A DNA stretch of 64,000 nucleotides from assembly GCA_903813345.2 (NCBI GenBank), contig CAIIXF020000011.1, forward strand, positions 7,900,571 to 7,964,570, read 5' to 3'. Numbering within the stretch: the first letter of the stretch is position 1; each line of letters begins with the position of its first letter. The notes below the pieces were generated by a model. That model was given only the letters and a program-made list of their open reading frames with translations, was not told the origin of the DNA and made no database searches. The position numbers were made by a program, and so were the translations under genes. The DNA comes from Owenia fusiformis. Taxonomy: Eukaryota; Annelida; Polychaeta; Sabellida; Oweniidae. Positions 23,920 to 36,688 of this stretch are shown piece after piece.

Positions 23920-26900
23920 GTGAGTACTACAGACTTTGTGTATAACAACATGATCAGCCATCATTCAAGGACCATTTCCTTGACATTTATCAGACTTGAT
24001 GTCTTGTAAAGTAAAATGAAATTATGATTATGACTTGACTGTGTTACTGAACACACCTGGCTCAAAAGCCAGCTGACACACCGTTAGAATATACCGGCTT
24101 GTGAAGCGTTTTTCCCCAACTTCCAGCTGGTGCGCTGGCATAAGTAACGGTATTTAGGAAGATAATTGAATATTACTTGCCCCTTTTTTGACGCGTGGTG
24201 TCAACAAGTCCTATTTGTTGTGTAATTTGCAGTTAAATTGGAGAAATTTCTGTTCCGGCGCGCACCATCTTTTAATTTTGGCGCATGCGGTCATAAACTT
24301 CTCTTCATTGCAATGCCAACGGAACTTCCCAGAGCTGACTTCTGTCAGCTCGGTAGAGTAATGACTGTGTGTGATATGGAAAATCTAGGAGGGGTTGCAT
24401 TTGATTGGAATCCATGCATTTAATCACTAGACTGAAAATTGAATATTTTTCTTCTTAAGCCAGTCTGCCTATCGTTAATTCTGCACAAATATGGTTGAAA
24501 TGAATTATCCATTTATCTATGAAACGTCCTTGACATTGATTTCGCGACCTACTTATGAACACATCCTGTTTTGGTGAGTCTGAACATTTCATTATTTTAT
24601 ATCAACTTCTACCCACCTTATACAAATATTTTTGCTTCTAAATTAAGATGAACATCTCTTCATATCCACCAATTTTCAAGGTGAACATTCTTGTAATAAA
24701 CGAGAAATTTATGTGCACAACCGTCACCATATTGTTAAGTATTTTTTAAGCATTCTGCCATGACCATGGTATTGTTATCATGAAAGCCTGGCGCGACCGT
24801 AGCCTTTATGTGACATTTATGACTTATTTTTCACCCCTTTCTATCACGCCCGGTGATCGTACAAAATGGATGGAATGGGGGGGGGGAGTAGGCAATTTCT
24901 GCAAGAAAACTCAACAAATTTGGGAGTTTTATTTTTTCAAGAGAAAATTTACAACTGAATTGCCAAATGAATAGGCGCAGTGCCTGGCAAAATATGTTAG
25001 GTCTTCTCGTATTTATTTTGAACTGACACGCTTCTAAGATATGAGATCTATTAAAAAGGGCGCATCATCACTAACTTGCAAAAGTCAATGTTTTTGCTAT
25101 AAATCAGGCAACAATGGTCTACACGATCTGTAATAAATAGGTATAAGGGACATTATTATCACAACACTAATGACATTGCTCACTTTTTAAAGTTACTTTC
25201 CATGCGTTATACAAAAAATAATCGAAATAAGTTAACATTGGATGGAGGGGGAAGTGAATGGAGGGGGGGGGGAACGTGTATAAAAGTCCTGATTGTCTGA
25301 TTCAAAATTCTATTTACTACTTTGACTTCAAAAAATAAGCAATCAAATGACCATATTGCAACAGTAGAAACATATGTACAAGACCTAACTTTTATATATT
25401 TCATAGTTAGGTATAATGTTCAGTAAAGCTTTGGCCTTTTGTAATTTAAGGAGTTTCAGCCATGTTAATATTTTAGAAAATAACATAGTAGAGAAGCATC
25501 AAAATATAAGAGCCACATATATGATAGCCAACTTACAAAACAAATTGAAATATACAAATAGTTTGAACTTTTAATCGGACTGTAAATATGATTTATCAAG
25601 ATTCAACAGTAATGTTGAAGATGTTTCCACCTCACCCTAAATATTTCCTTGTGAGCACCCTGACATGGAATAAAAAACTGAATCAGAGATCTCTAAGATA
25701 ATAATACTTTTGCAATCATGGGTATATATTTATCACTATCATCTAGGACTGAGTATAAGGCTGAACTGATGATGAATCTTATTTTCAAGAAACTTGCAAA
25801 TGAGTTCTTTGATGGGTAAAACCTTTGTGAGATCTCCAAAGGTAAATATAGTACATGTATATAGAGAATGAATACATAACAATTTTACAAGAAAGAGATT
25901 AGTAGATGGGAGGAGCTGAGTCGCATAAAGGCTATTAATGGGACTTTTGTGTTATTTTATGCTCACATCTCTGTAGATATATTAATTAACAATGAATAGA
26001 ATTAATTTATGTGTATGCATATATCATATTAGGCCTTTTATAAGTTAAAAACAGAGCTATGGTTTCAACTCATTATTTTGTAAGACACATCTTTCCCAAT
26101 GCAAAATTGTATACTAGGATGAGATAACTGTCAGGATAGTGGAATGCATTGACGTTGCCCCTGTCACAGAGATAATATTTCCAGTTTAAAATGATCTGTA
26201 CTTACAGAAAAAGAAAGCACAACTGACTGTATACATGTTTAGAGACATGTTTAAAAAATAAAAATACTGTTATATGACTTTGTACCTGGCAACTGAAGCT
26301 TCACCTCGCATTCACTGAAAAATTTCATTAATATTTAACTAATTATTTATAAATACTATCTCTATTCACAATATTGGTTTGATCTTTTAACTTCTTAATC
26401 AAAATAGTATCACAAAATCAAATCTTGACATTATCTGAAAATAGAAGGAAGTGGTTGAAGAATGAATTTTTCTGTTATCAATGGAGTGGGCTATAATTAT
26501 ATCCTCTCTGGTGTCCTCTTTATGTATATTAATTTGTAGTTTTTGTAACAAGACTACTTGAGTTTGTCATTTGATGTTTGACTACATGGGAAGTAGATTA
26601 AATATAGCTTAGTTGTTTACTAATGGTAAGTTAAATTAGTTATTATAGGACAATATGTTTTAGACATTATACATTATTGTAAATACTCCCTGCTTGCAAA
26701 GAATGGCCAATTACAAGAACATGTAATCAGATCAGAGTTCAAATATATTTGTAACACATATATCATTTCATTTATCTCAAAATGTTATAACAAGATAAAT
26801 TATAAGGCTACTTCAGAATAAGTACATATTATTTGAAATATCTTCACTTTTAATTGCACTGTTCTAATATTAGAACTGTAATAGAAAATGTGATTGTATG

Positions 26901-27397
26901 TAAAGTTATGTTTAATATAATGTTGGCATGCTAAAAGTTGACATAGCCTAACTGTTTTGTGATAACAGGGTGTTAATAATAGGTTTTGATTTTGCATTTT
27001 TTGATAGAAAGTCAGTTACTATATAATTAAATAAATAAGTTTAGATAATCATCCAAGACACACTTTATTCTTGTGAATTAAATTTAAAAATGACTCATTT
27101 TTATCAAAATTATGTAATTCAATATCAGCAAAATTACTCAGTTTACAGTATACTTTCTTGAGTAATTATATTCACCTGTCTAAATGGGAGGAGTACATAA
27201 CCAATTATCATAATGTATACCGTACATGTATTTTATTAAGTACACTCATAAACATGCAAACAATTATCAATATTGCTGCATTTTTTTACATAATTATAAC
27301 TTCAAGCATGGATACTTGGTGTTAATCATATATTTGTTTGTCCATCTTTGTGTCCAGGTAGGAACTCAAACATCTTATTGGATATCATTCAAAGAAG
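23920..27397. other. Long non-coding stretch; no gene seen
   Basis: Either intergenic or the first intron of MICAL. It contains a solo fragment (25627-25663, CACCCTAAATATTTCC...) of the element complete at 38510-38753, and homopolymer G runs near 24870 and 25260. Nothing else is recognised. Confidence 0.4.
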
Positions 27398-29041
27398 TTT
27401 ATGAAATAAATGCCATTATTCCATGGAACAAAGTTTAGGTCAAGGAATATAGAGAAGTCGTCTGTGTGTCCAACAATTCTTTCTGAAATAAATGCCATCA
27501 TTCTATGGAACAAAGTTTAGGTCAAGGGATATAGAGAAGCCATCTGTTTGTCCAACCATCCTTTCTGAAATAAATGCCATCATTCCACGGAACAAAGTTT
27601 AGGTCAAGGGATATAGAGAAGCCGTCTGTTTGTCCAACCATCCTTTCTGAAATAAATGCCATCATTCTATGGAACAAAGTTTAGGTCAAGGGATATAGAG
27701 AAGCCGTCTGTTTGTCCTACCATCCTTTCTGAAATAAATGCCATCATTCCATGGAACAAAGTTTAGGTCAAGGGATATAGAGAAGCCGTCTGTTTGTCCA
27801 ACCATCCTTTCTGAAATAAATGCCATCATTCCATGGAACAAAGTTTAGGTCAAGGGATATAGAGAAGCCGTCTGTTTGACCAACCATCCTTTCTGAAATA
27901 AATGCCATCATTCCACGGAACAAAGTTTAGGTCAAGGGATATAGAGAAGCCGTCTGTTTGTCCAACCATCCTTTCTGAAATAAATGCCATCATTCTATGG
28001 AACAAAGTTTAGGTCAAGGGATATAGAGAAGCCGTCTGTTTGTCCAACCATCCTTTCTGAAATAAATGCCATCATTCCATGGAACAAAGTTTAGGTCAAG
28101 GGATATAGAGAAGCCGTCTGTTTGTCCTACCATCCTTTCTGAAATAAATGCCATCATTCCATGGAACAAAGTTTAGGTCAAGGGATATAGAGAAGCCGTC
28201 TGTTTGACCAACCATCCTTTCTGAAATAAATGCCATCATTCCATGGAACAAAGTTTAGGTCAAGGGATATAGAGAAGCCGTCTGTTTGACCAACCATCCT
28301 TTCTGAAATAAATGCCATCATTCCACGGAACAAAGTTTAGGTCAAGGGATATAGAGAAGCCGTCTGTTTGTCCAACCATCCTTTCTGAAATAAATGCCAT
28401 CATTCTATGGAACAAAGTTTAGGTCAAGGGATATAGAGAAGCCGTCTGTTTGTCCAACCATCCTTTCTGAAATAAATGCCATCATTCCATGGAACAAAGT
28501 TTAGGTCAAGGGATATAGAGAAGCCGTCTGTTTGTCTAACCATCCTTTCTGAAATAAATGCCATTATTCCATGGAACAAAGTTCAGGTCAAGGGATATAG
28601 AGAAGCCATCTGTTTGACCAACCATCCTTTCTGAAATAAATGCCATCATTCTATGGAACAAAGTTTAGGTCAAGGGATATAGAGAAGCCGTCTGTTTGTC
28701 CAACCATCCTTTCTGAAATAAATGCCATCATTCTATGGAACAAAGTTTAGGTCAAGGGATATAGAGAAGCCGTCTGTTTGTCCAACCATCCTTTCTGAAA
28801 TAAATGCCATCATTCCATGGAACAAAGTTTAGGTCAAGGGATATAGAGAAGCCGTCTGTTTGTCTAACCATCCTTTCTGAAATAAATGCCATTATTCCAT
28901 GGAACAAAGTTCAGGTCAAGGGATATAGAGAAGCCATCTGTTTGACCAACCATCCTTTCTGAAATAAATGCCATCATTCTATGGAACAAAGTTTAGGTCA
29001 AGGGATATAGAGAAGCCGTCTGTTTGTCCAACCATCCTTTC
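27398..29041 (+). repeat. 82-bp satellite, about 20 copies, with higher-order structure
   Basis: Units start at TTTCTGAAATAAATGCCATC at 27480, 27562, 27644 and every 82 bases to 28956; the first (27398) and last are diverged or cut. Each unit contains CCATGGAACAAAGTTTAGG, TCAAGGGATATAGAGAAGCC and TCTGTTTGTCCAACC. Diagnostic variants (ATTCCACGG, ATTCTATGG; TGACCAACC, TCCTACC, TCTAACC; TTCAGG) recur in the same order 4 or 5 units apart. 82 is not a multiple of three and stops occur in each unit, so it is non-coding. Confidence 0.95.
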
Positions 29042-29661
29042 TTTTGGCTGTTCTCTTTTCAAGCAATATGTATCACTGTGTGACTTGGTCCTACTTTCCA
29101 AGTGTCTAATAGTGTGGTAACATTTGTGCAATTACTTGTAAACCCCCCCCCATCCCAAATTTTGCGCTCAGGAGAAGATTTTGACATAATTTTCTTACAA
29201 AAATATACTTTTAGAGAATGTATAGGATATAACTGGCATAGACTCAATCAATTAAAATAAGTACACTGTTTGAAAAATAAAGTAATTTTAGCAAAATATG
29301 TATTTTATAGTATTTATTGACGTCTCTGAAAAAGAGCTCACCCCTATTAAATTAAAGCCCAACCTGAGGAGGGTGAATACATCCTTTGGACATTAACCAA
29401 CAGTTTCTTGTTATATTGCTGGTACACAATCATTGGGCATGTACTTTTGTGAATTGTGATATATACATGCAGCACTCTAATCAGAATCTATTCAATAAAA
29501 CATAAGCACTGTTCCACAACTGGATGACTCTAACTGCAGTTAGCTTCATTCAAGATGGTTGCCGAGATCATTTCGTTTTCGATAAACCTCCGATTTCAGC
29601 TAAAATAAGTTGAATCTGGATTCCAAATGTTTCGCCATGCAAATTAATAAAGCTACGATGG

Positions 29662-29869
29662 TAAATAACCACAAATAAATGCTCAAACAACCGCGATATT
29701 GGAGAATTTTAAAGAAAACGGCTTCACTTAGAATGACTCTAACTGAAGTTGATGATGACGTCATGATGGCGTAGATCATCAACTTCAGTTAGAGTCATTC
29801 TAAGTGAAGTCGTTTTCTTTAAAATTCTCTAATATTATGGGTGTTAGAGCATTCATTTGTGGTTGAATA
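29662..29869. repeat. 95-bp-arm palindrome nested in the foldback element
   Basis: The arms read ACCACAAATAAATGCTC ... GAGAATTTTAAAGAAAACGG ... TTAGAATGACTCTAACTGAA and the mirror image, around a centre near 29767 with GATGACGTCATGATGGCG in the loop. GACTCTAACTG(A/C)AGTT is shared with the outer arms. Confidence 0.85.
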
Positions 29870-29926
29870 CAATCATAGTTTTTATGTCCCCACCACATAG
29901 TGTGGGGCCATATTGTCGGCCTAGGC

Positions 29927-29995
29927 GCGTCCGTCCGTCCGTCTGTCTGTCCGTCTGTCTGTCCGTCTGTCTGTCCGTCTGTCCGTACGTCCGGC
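29927..29995 (+). repeat. GTCC/GTCT tetranucleotide microsatellite
   Basis: About 70 bases of alternating GTCC and GTCT units, such as GTCCGTCTGTCTGTCC, directly before the 162-bp-type repeat region. Likely highly polymorphic. Confidence 0.9.
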
Positions 29996-30495
29996 AGTTT
30001 TCTCCAAAACCGCTACAGATATCACCTTCAAATTTTCAGGGATAACTTATGAGTGCATACAGATGTGGATGAAAAAAAATTAACTCGATACCTACTTCCT
30101 GTCGGCCATTTTGAAGTCAAATGCTAAAATCCTTGTCTGCAAACTTTAAGAAAAACTGCTTCACAGTTGCTTTCAAAACTTTAACATCTTGTTCAACTCA
30201 CTTCATTCTAGATCTGATTAGGTTTTGGACCTGCTAGCTTAGTCATGTCAGCCATTTTGAATGTCTTAAGAAAAGTTAGCGCGCGATAATACTTTGTATC
30301 ATATTGAATGGTGTTTTTGAGTTTTCATGCTTTAACTATTTAGTAGCTTTATAAATAATTTCAGATGTACTTTGCTGTAAAAGCCTACTTTATTGTTAAC
30401 AGTAGTTATATGTGATAATTTTGTAAAAAGAAATCAGCAAAAACTCATAAGGACTTTTTTATTGTCGGCCATTTTGGATTTTTCGGTCCTAAAAT

Positions 30496-31305
30496 CTTGT
30501 CTGTGAAGTCTTGTCTGCACGTTTTCAGGTGAACCGTTTGGTGGATCAATTTCAAATTTTCAGGGATGATTCTTAGTATAAAAATCTAGATCTCATTAGT
30601 TTTTTGGCATTCTGGGTAAATGTCAAGGCAGCCATTTTGGATTTCCGTCCTAAAATCTTGTCTGTAAAGTCTTGTCTACTCGTTTTCAGGTGAACCGTTT
30701 CGTAGATCAATTTCAAATTTTCAGGAATGATTCTTAGTATGAAAATCTAGAACTGATTAGTTTTTTTGCATTCTGGGTAAATGTCAAGGCAGCCATTTTG
30801 GATTTTCCGTCTTAAAATCTTGCCTGTAAAGTCTTGTCTACGCGTTTTTAGGAGAACGGTTTGATAGATCAATTTCAAATTTTCAGGGATGATTCTTTGT
30901 ATGAAAATCTACATCTGATTACTTTTTTTGCATTCTGCGTAAATGTTAAGGCAGCCATTTTGGATTTTCTGTCCTAAAATCTTGTCTGTAAAGTCTTGTC
31001 TACCCGTTTTCAGGTGAACCGTTTGGTAGATCAATTTCATATTTTCAGGGATGATTCTTAGTATGAAAATCTACAAACAGATTAGTTTTTTGACATTCTG
31101 GGTAAATGTCAAGGCAGCCATTTTGGATTTTCCATCCTGAAATCTTGTCTGTAAAGTCTTGTTTACATGTTTTCTGGTTAACTGTGTGACGGATCAATTT
31201 CAAATTTTCAGGGGTGGTTCTTAGTATGAAAATCTAGAACTGACTAAATTTTTGGCATTCTGGGTAAATTTTAAGGTGGCCACTTTGGATTTTCCGTCCT
31301 CAAAT
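30496..31305 (+). repeat. 162-bp tandem array, second site
   Basis: CTTGTCTGTAAAGTCTTGTC recurs at 30496, 30657, 30819, 30981 and 31144. Each unit contains GATCAATTTCAAATTTTCAG, CATTCTGGGTAAATGTCAAG and GCCATTTTGGATTTTCCGTC. Same module and period as 21716-22620. Confidence 0.9.
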
Positions 31306-31546
31306 TGTGTTGGTAAAGTCTTGTCTACTCATTTTCAGGATAACCATTTCACGGGATCACCACTTGGTGGGGACATTTTGTACACGTTTGTGTTCTTGTA
31401 TTAATTTGCATGGCGAAACTTTTGGAATCAAGATTCAACTTAGTTTAGCTGAAATCGGAGGTTTATCGAAAACGAAAGAATCTCGGCAACCATCTTGAAT
31501 GAAGCTAACTGCAGTTAGAGTCATCCAGTTGTGGAACAGTGATAAG

Positions 31547-33560
31547 GTTCATGGTTAGTTTTCAATTTACATTATTATTCCTTGTGAGTCACTCATTTCA
31601 TATAATACACAATATGCCTGCAGATAAACAATCAGAGCAATTCTGTTTTTAATATGAAATGTTGATTACAAATAAAAGAATAAAGATTGAGTTATGTTAG
31701 AATATGTTACAATGAGCATACATTTTGAAATAAGAAGAATTAGAAATATTTTCATGCTTTTAGAAGGAATCCTTGGCATTCTTTAAAGCAAAGCAAGATC
31801 CAATTGATATTTTGAGCAAGGAATGTTGTAATCGCTGTGATTCCTAGTATACAAAGTCAATATGACCCTGGTGTTCTTCTGTTGCAAGTTCACAACATTG
31901 TGGCAGTGTCTCCAAACATGTTTCTTTCCTCATCAGACATAGAAATGTGGATTATACCCTTTGACTGATTCAGTAAATAAATCTGTCCATTCATCCATTT
32001 TAAGTTTTAGAAGTCACATTTCAGACTGATTTCAACCATGTCAACAGCAAAGTATTGATATTTTTCCATTCCCAAATTATTTTGCCAAAGATCAAATGGC
32101 AGTTTAGAGCATAACTCCAAGAATTTGAAACTGTTTGAATTAAAAGGAAATACATCAATACCAATATCATTGTATGGTGGGGGGGGGGGGTCAAGTTGAG
32201 TTATTTGGGGCATTGCATTAGACTGAGGAAAGAAAACCTTGAGTAAAATACAAGAGGAAATGAGGCATAGATTTAACAAGATCTTGCATATTGTGGTCTA
32301 ATAAGACAGATAATTTAGCAATTCCTGTTTCATAAGCCCTTGATAACCAGTCCAGTAATAAATCAATGCACTTATTTATCATCCATATAAACAGGTACAG
32401 GGTGATATTCTAGGCAGTGTGGTGCACAGTCACAGTCATAGCACAGTCACAGTCACCATATAAACAAGACTATTTGGGTCATATAAATGATTAAAAACAT
32501 TGGTTTTCTGAGGCTGTGCCGTGGATACCCTGAACCAAAACAAACTAAAGATGAACCTATCTAACTGAGATCACAAGTCTTACAAATGCAAAGTAGTGCT
32601 TGATATTCCTAATATCTTCAAAAAATGAAAATGCCTCTCAGAAGTGAAAAAAGAACAAAGAAGTTACCTTATGAAGTTGATGTATGTGTAATAATCAGTA
32701 ATCATTTAGACCACACTAGATGACTAAGACAAAATAAGGATGTACGTGTAATCAGATACACAGAAATGTATCTTTTTATTCAGGTAAGACAAAGGATGCC
32801 ATTTTCAACCAGGTAAGGTTCAATTTTTAAAAGAGCTTCGTCTACGATTACTATTTGCCTCTGGGCTTCAATGTTGATTCTGTATTCATTGAAGGAATGG
32901 GGATAAATCAAACAAAGTTGTAAATATCAGTCACTATTTTTAGGATGTTTTCACATGGGCTTTCAGCATGGGCTTTCTATTGAATGCCCATGGTTTCCAG
33001 TTTAAAATGACAAATCTATATTTTCAAGTTTATTTTGTGAAAATAACATGTGTAGGGATACTTAAGACATGTATACTAGTATTGATCATTGGTTTTATCA
33101 GTTGATATGATTTATCAGGGTTTGTTATGTTTATAAATGTTCTTCACGTGTTGCCTTTTTCTTTGATATTTGACCAGAACTTTAAAAACAGAGATATATT
33201 TCAAAGTTGACAAATGACACAGTAATTACATATTCATAGTAAATATTATGAATTACTAGGCCAATATAACTCTAGGCTAACCAAACAAGTGTCTCTGTTC
33301 AAAACAATAATAAATGATGGCCCATGACCTCTACATGCTGAAGGTGTAATGAATAGAACATTAACACAAATTATCTCCCCTCCCACACACATTAGGTTTG
33401 TGCACAGCCTACATAATAAATGACAGCACACAAACATGGGTATTGGTCTCATTGGAGTTTGATATAATTAGATTGTTAGAAGCACAAATCATTTGATGGA
33501 AAATGAGAAAGGCTAGGAAGATATTCGGTTTCTGGAAATGTTCATTTTGTTAACAATAAT
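31547..33560. other. Non-coding stretch; nothing recognised
   Basis: AT-rich DNA with a G/C homopolymer near 32180 and a short TCACAGTCACAG repeat near 32430. No gene or clear element. Confidence 0.4.
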
Positions 33561-33679
33561 TATATTTATTATTTCCATGCCGTGATATTCGTTCTCTCAT
33601 TGGTCAATTAGATACCATGTGACTAGAAATATATAGAGGTATTCCTTGTCTCCCTGCTTAGAAAACGTGTGAAGAGTGT

Positions 33680-33741
33680 ATTCACTAAAAATGACGTCAT
33701 TTTAATTGAATAAATAGTGGTATTCACTAAAAATGACGTCA
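33680..33741 (+). repeat. Paired ATTCACTAAAAATGACGTCA repeat
   Basis: The 20-bp block is found twice (33680-33699 and 33722-33741), each ending in the CRE-type palindrome TGACGTCA. It lies in a dispersed-repeat-like region that ends in the palindrome at 34030-34161. Confidence 0.7.
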
Positions 33742-34029
33742 CATCACTTAATTCCCGGGAATTTAGCTAAAAAGTATTTTCATCCGATATGACAGACGGT
33801 GAAGTTGTATCACGAAGTCCTCCCAAAAAAGGTTTAATACTGTATAACAAACCGGGATAAAGATTTTACAAATGTATTCAAAATGTCAACTAATGAAAGC
33901 ACGAAGACTATGGACTTTAACATGGAAGATCCGAATCTAATTTTTATGATGTGACAGAGATCGTGATTTATAACAGAATATTGGTAAACGTTTGGAAATA
34001 CGTTGAAACTAATGAGGAAATAATAAAAC

Positions 34030-34161
34030 AAATATTGAATTCTGTGATCGTTTAATATCTGTATATATTTCTTAGGGATGTATTCACCTCGCCCTTCGGG
34101 CTGCGGTGAATACACCTTCAGAAATATATACAGATATTCAACTCCACAGAATTCAATATTT
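34030..34161. repeat. 132-bp palindrome with a GCCCTTCGGGC core
   Basis: AAATATTGAATTCTGTG ... ATATCTGTATATATTTCT ... TGTATTCACC is mirrored as GGTGAATACA ... AGAAATATATACAGATAT ... CACAGAATTCAATATTT around CTCGCCCTTCGGGCTGCG. It could form a strong hairpin and looks like a foldback MITE end. Confidence 0.8.
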
Positions 34162-34169
34162 GTATATTA

Positions 34170-36688
34170 TATACTATAGTACTAAAACTTGGTAAATTAA
34201 AAAAATGCTTCTTCAACCTAATTTGTTATTCCTCAACTGATATCATCAAGTTGAATATTTAGAGATAACAATGCCTATCAAGGCCAACAACAGCATGTGT
34301 ATTTGTAGTTTGGAAGATTGCTAATGGTAAAGCTTATTTCAGTTCAGCTATTAATGTAGTAATCTACACTTCATGCAGTTTTATACACAAGAAACAGCTG
34401 GAATTGAACCGATTCTCTGTATTAATTTGCTATATTTTGCTGAAGTTGTGCACTGGCCTGAATTGTTATGCCACCTTTTCTGTCATGGTTCCAAAAACTG
34501 TACATTCATTGGGAACTTGATAGAAAGGTATTATGAAGGTTATTTAATGTAAGGTAGAGTATAAATCTGATGAGGAAGAAATTCTTACATTATTTATTTC
34601 ACATGTATTTTAGACTGAAGTGGATCAATATCCTTGAGAAAATCTGGTTTCTGGAACAAAGTACAGTCTGGCATACAGTCCCAGAAACAAATGAAAAAGA
34701 ACCAATTTTCCATATTAATTTTCGAAATTTTTCTGAAGCTCCGCATTCATTGTCCTGAATTGTTATTTCGTCTCATTTGTCATTTGTCCAAATACATTTA
34801 TTGGTAATTTGAGATTTCACAGGAAGTTTAAGGTGAAATATTTATAAGGTGAGGTGTCAAAAGAAATCATCTCATACATTTTATTTATTTACATGCATTT
34901 TGGACTGAAGTATATATCAATGTCCTGGAATTGAACAAGTCAAGAACATAATCTGAGACTCATTCAAGTAACCAAATAATAAACTATTAACTCATTTGTA
35001 AATGAATTGAGGATTTATGGGTCTGTGTACCAGCCTGATTTGTCTAATTGAGTGAATATTGCATGATGATACATCTAATGTATATGGAGCCAGATGCCAG
35101 ACATAAAACATATCCTGTTAGAATGCTACATTAACTGGGATGATCACAAAGATAAAGAGTCACCTAGTACTACGAAGTAAAATATATCTGAAATGATCTC
35201 AAGTTAAAGGAGATTAGTAAAGTATTTTTTGTGTATCATAAAATACCAAACTCCAAATAAATATTATAATCTCTTCAAAATATTTCTTGAGAAACAGCTG
35301 AACATTACAGTGTCTATATCTGTACATTTTCTACCATCATCACTCACCATAAATCATTATAAAATATTGAATATTGAAAACTGAAACAAAGCTATGATGA
35401 ATGTAATAAATGAATGCACTTGTTGCCTTGAATCACATAGTATATTCACAATACATATGAGGGAAATGAAATAATTATGCCAATCACTATGAAGCATGAC
35501 TCATGGAGCTTTTCAAACATCTTTAGCTTTTTATCATTAGAGATTGCAGCTATCATGTCTCACAATGAGCGGATGAACTTCCTGTATAGTAATGGCACCA
35601 ATATATATTGGGGTTGTCTGAAACTTAACCCCTCATTTTTGGCATTGAAGGCATAGTGTGAAAAGCATGAGGGTGGACAGTTTTTATCACATAATAATTT
35701 CTACTATTATAGCTCTAATTAGATATTTTATTCATTGATAAATGTATTTAATGAACTTCCCTAGTCTCATTACTCGTCCCAACATTATTTGTAGATTAAT
35801 ACAAAAAAGACACCAACTTGCAAAGCTATCCCTTAAGAATGATGTGGGTCCCTATATATATTCTTTTAAGAATGAAGAAGAGTTATGTAACTGATATCTT
35901 AATTATCTTATCACCAGGTGAATATTGAAAAATGTGAATCTGTCTTTTAATGAACCAACCTCTTGTTACAGTGGTATTTTGAAAATCCTCGTGTAAAATG
36001 ATTCTTATTGGATTTATTGATACCAGGTTCTTATATAATCTGACCATCTAATAATTTTGATAAATACATGAAATGGTTTAAGCATACATTATATTCCGAC
36101 TTAAATGTTTCTCATTCATAGATACTGTTTATGTTTATTTTTAATAAATGTACATCTACCATATAAGGTATCAATTAGGATTGTAAAGTTGGATATGACT
36201 AATAAATTCAAAATTGGCTATCGAATCCGTTATTTATTTATCGTGAGGTCAAGATTATAGGTCAAACTTCAAATAGCTACTTTTCAGATAGCCTAGTTCC
36301 CAATAGTAAATAATGTTAATCATTTATTTGCTGTTATATGAGAGTATAATAAATGTTTATGGCTTTATTTTGGACTTATCAGTCAATTGATTGAATTAGA
36401 GTAGGTGTGCATATTGATTTAATAAGAGGATAAATACTCCTGGATGGGATATAGTTAGCTACTGTTTTCATAGCATCATTCAATTCAAATACTTTTCCTG
36501 AAGAAGCTTTATGACAAATGCCAAAAGTAGTAACAAAAGTTTCTAACTTTCAATTCAGCGAAAATTGTTCAGACCCTTATATTGTTGCTATAATCATCTT
36601 TAATTTGCCACAAACTCTATCAGAAGATGTATCAGAACTGAAAACAATAACCAATTTTTAAATAGATAGAAACTTTTTGTATTTTCAG
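34170..36688. other. Non-coding stretch before MICAL exon; nothing recognised
   Basis: AT-rich sequence with no open frame of note. Two loosely similar blocks (34560-34760 and 34860-34930, both with CATGTATTTTAGACTGAAG-type sequence) suggest an old duplication. Confidence 0.35.

Larger units (their letters stand above)
29507..31541. mobile_element. 2-kb foldback DNA element, CACTGTTCC ends, 5-bp TSD
   Basis: The left arm (29507-29650) and right arm (31399-31541) are inverted copies (CACTGTTCCACAACTGGATG, TAACTGCAGTTAGCTTCATT, TTTCGATAAACCTCCGATTT, TTTCGCCATGCAAATTAATA). ATAAG flanks both ends (29502-29506 and 31542-31546). Inside are a long hairpin (29662-29869), a GTCC/GTCT tract and a 162-bp array. 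No transposase ORF is visible, so it is non-autonomous. Confidence 0.85.

Noticed and set aside
27398-29041. CRISPR-like direct repeats
   Set aside because: The 82-bp units are contiguous with no unique spacers, in animal DNA; this is a satellite.
29857-30045. ORF with repeated RPSVCLSVCLSVCLS
   Set aside because: Translation of the GTCC/GTCT microsatellite.
33680-33741. Paired TGACGTCA sites as a functional cAMP-response enhancer
   Set aside because: They belong to a repeated block in what looks like a dispersed element; no promoter is nearby, so I list only the repeat.
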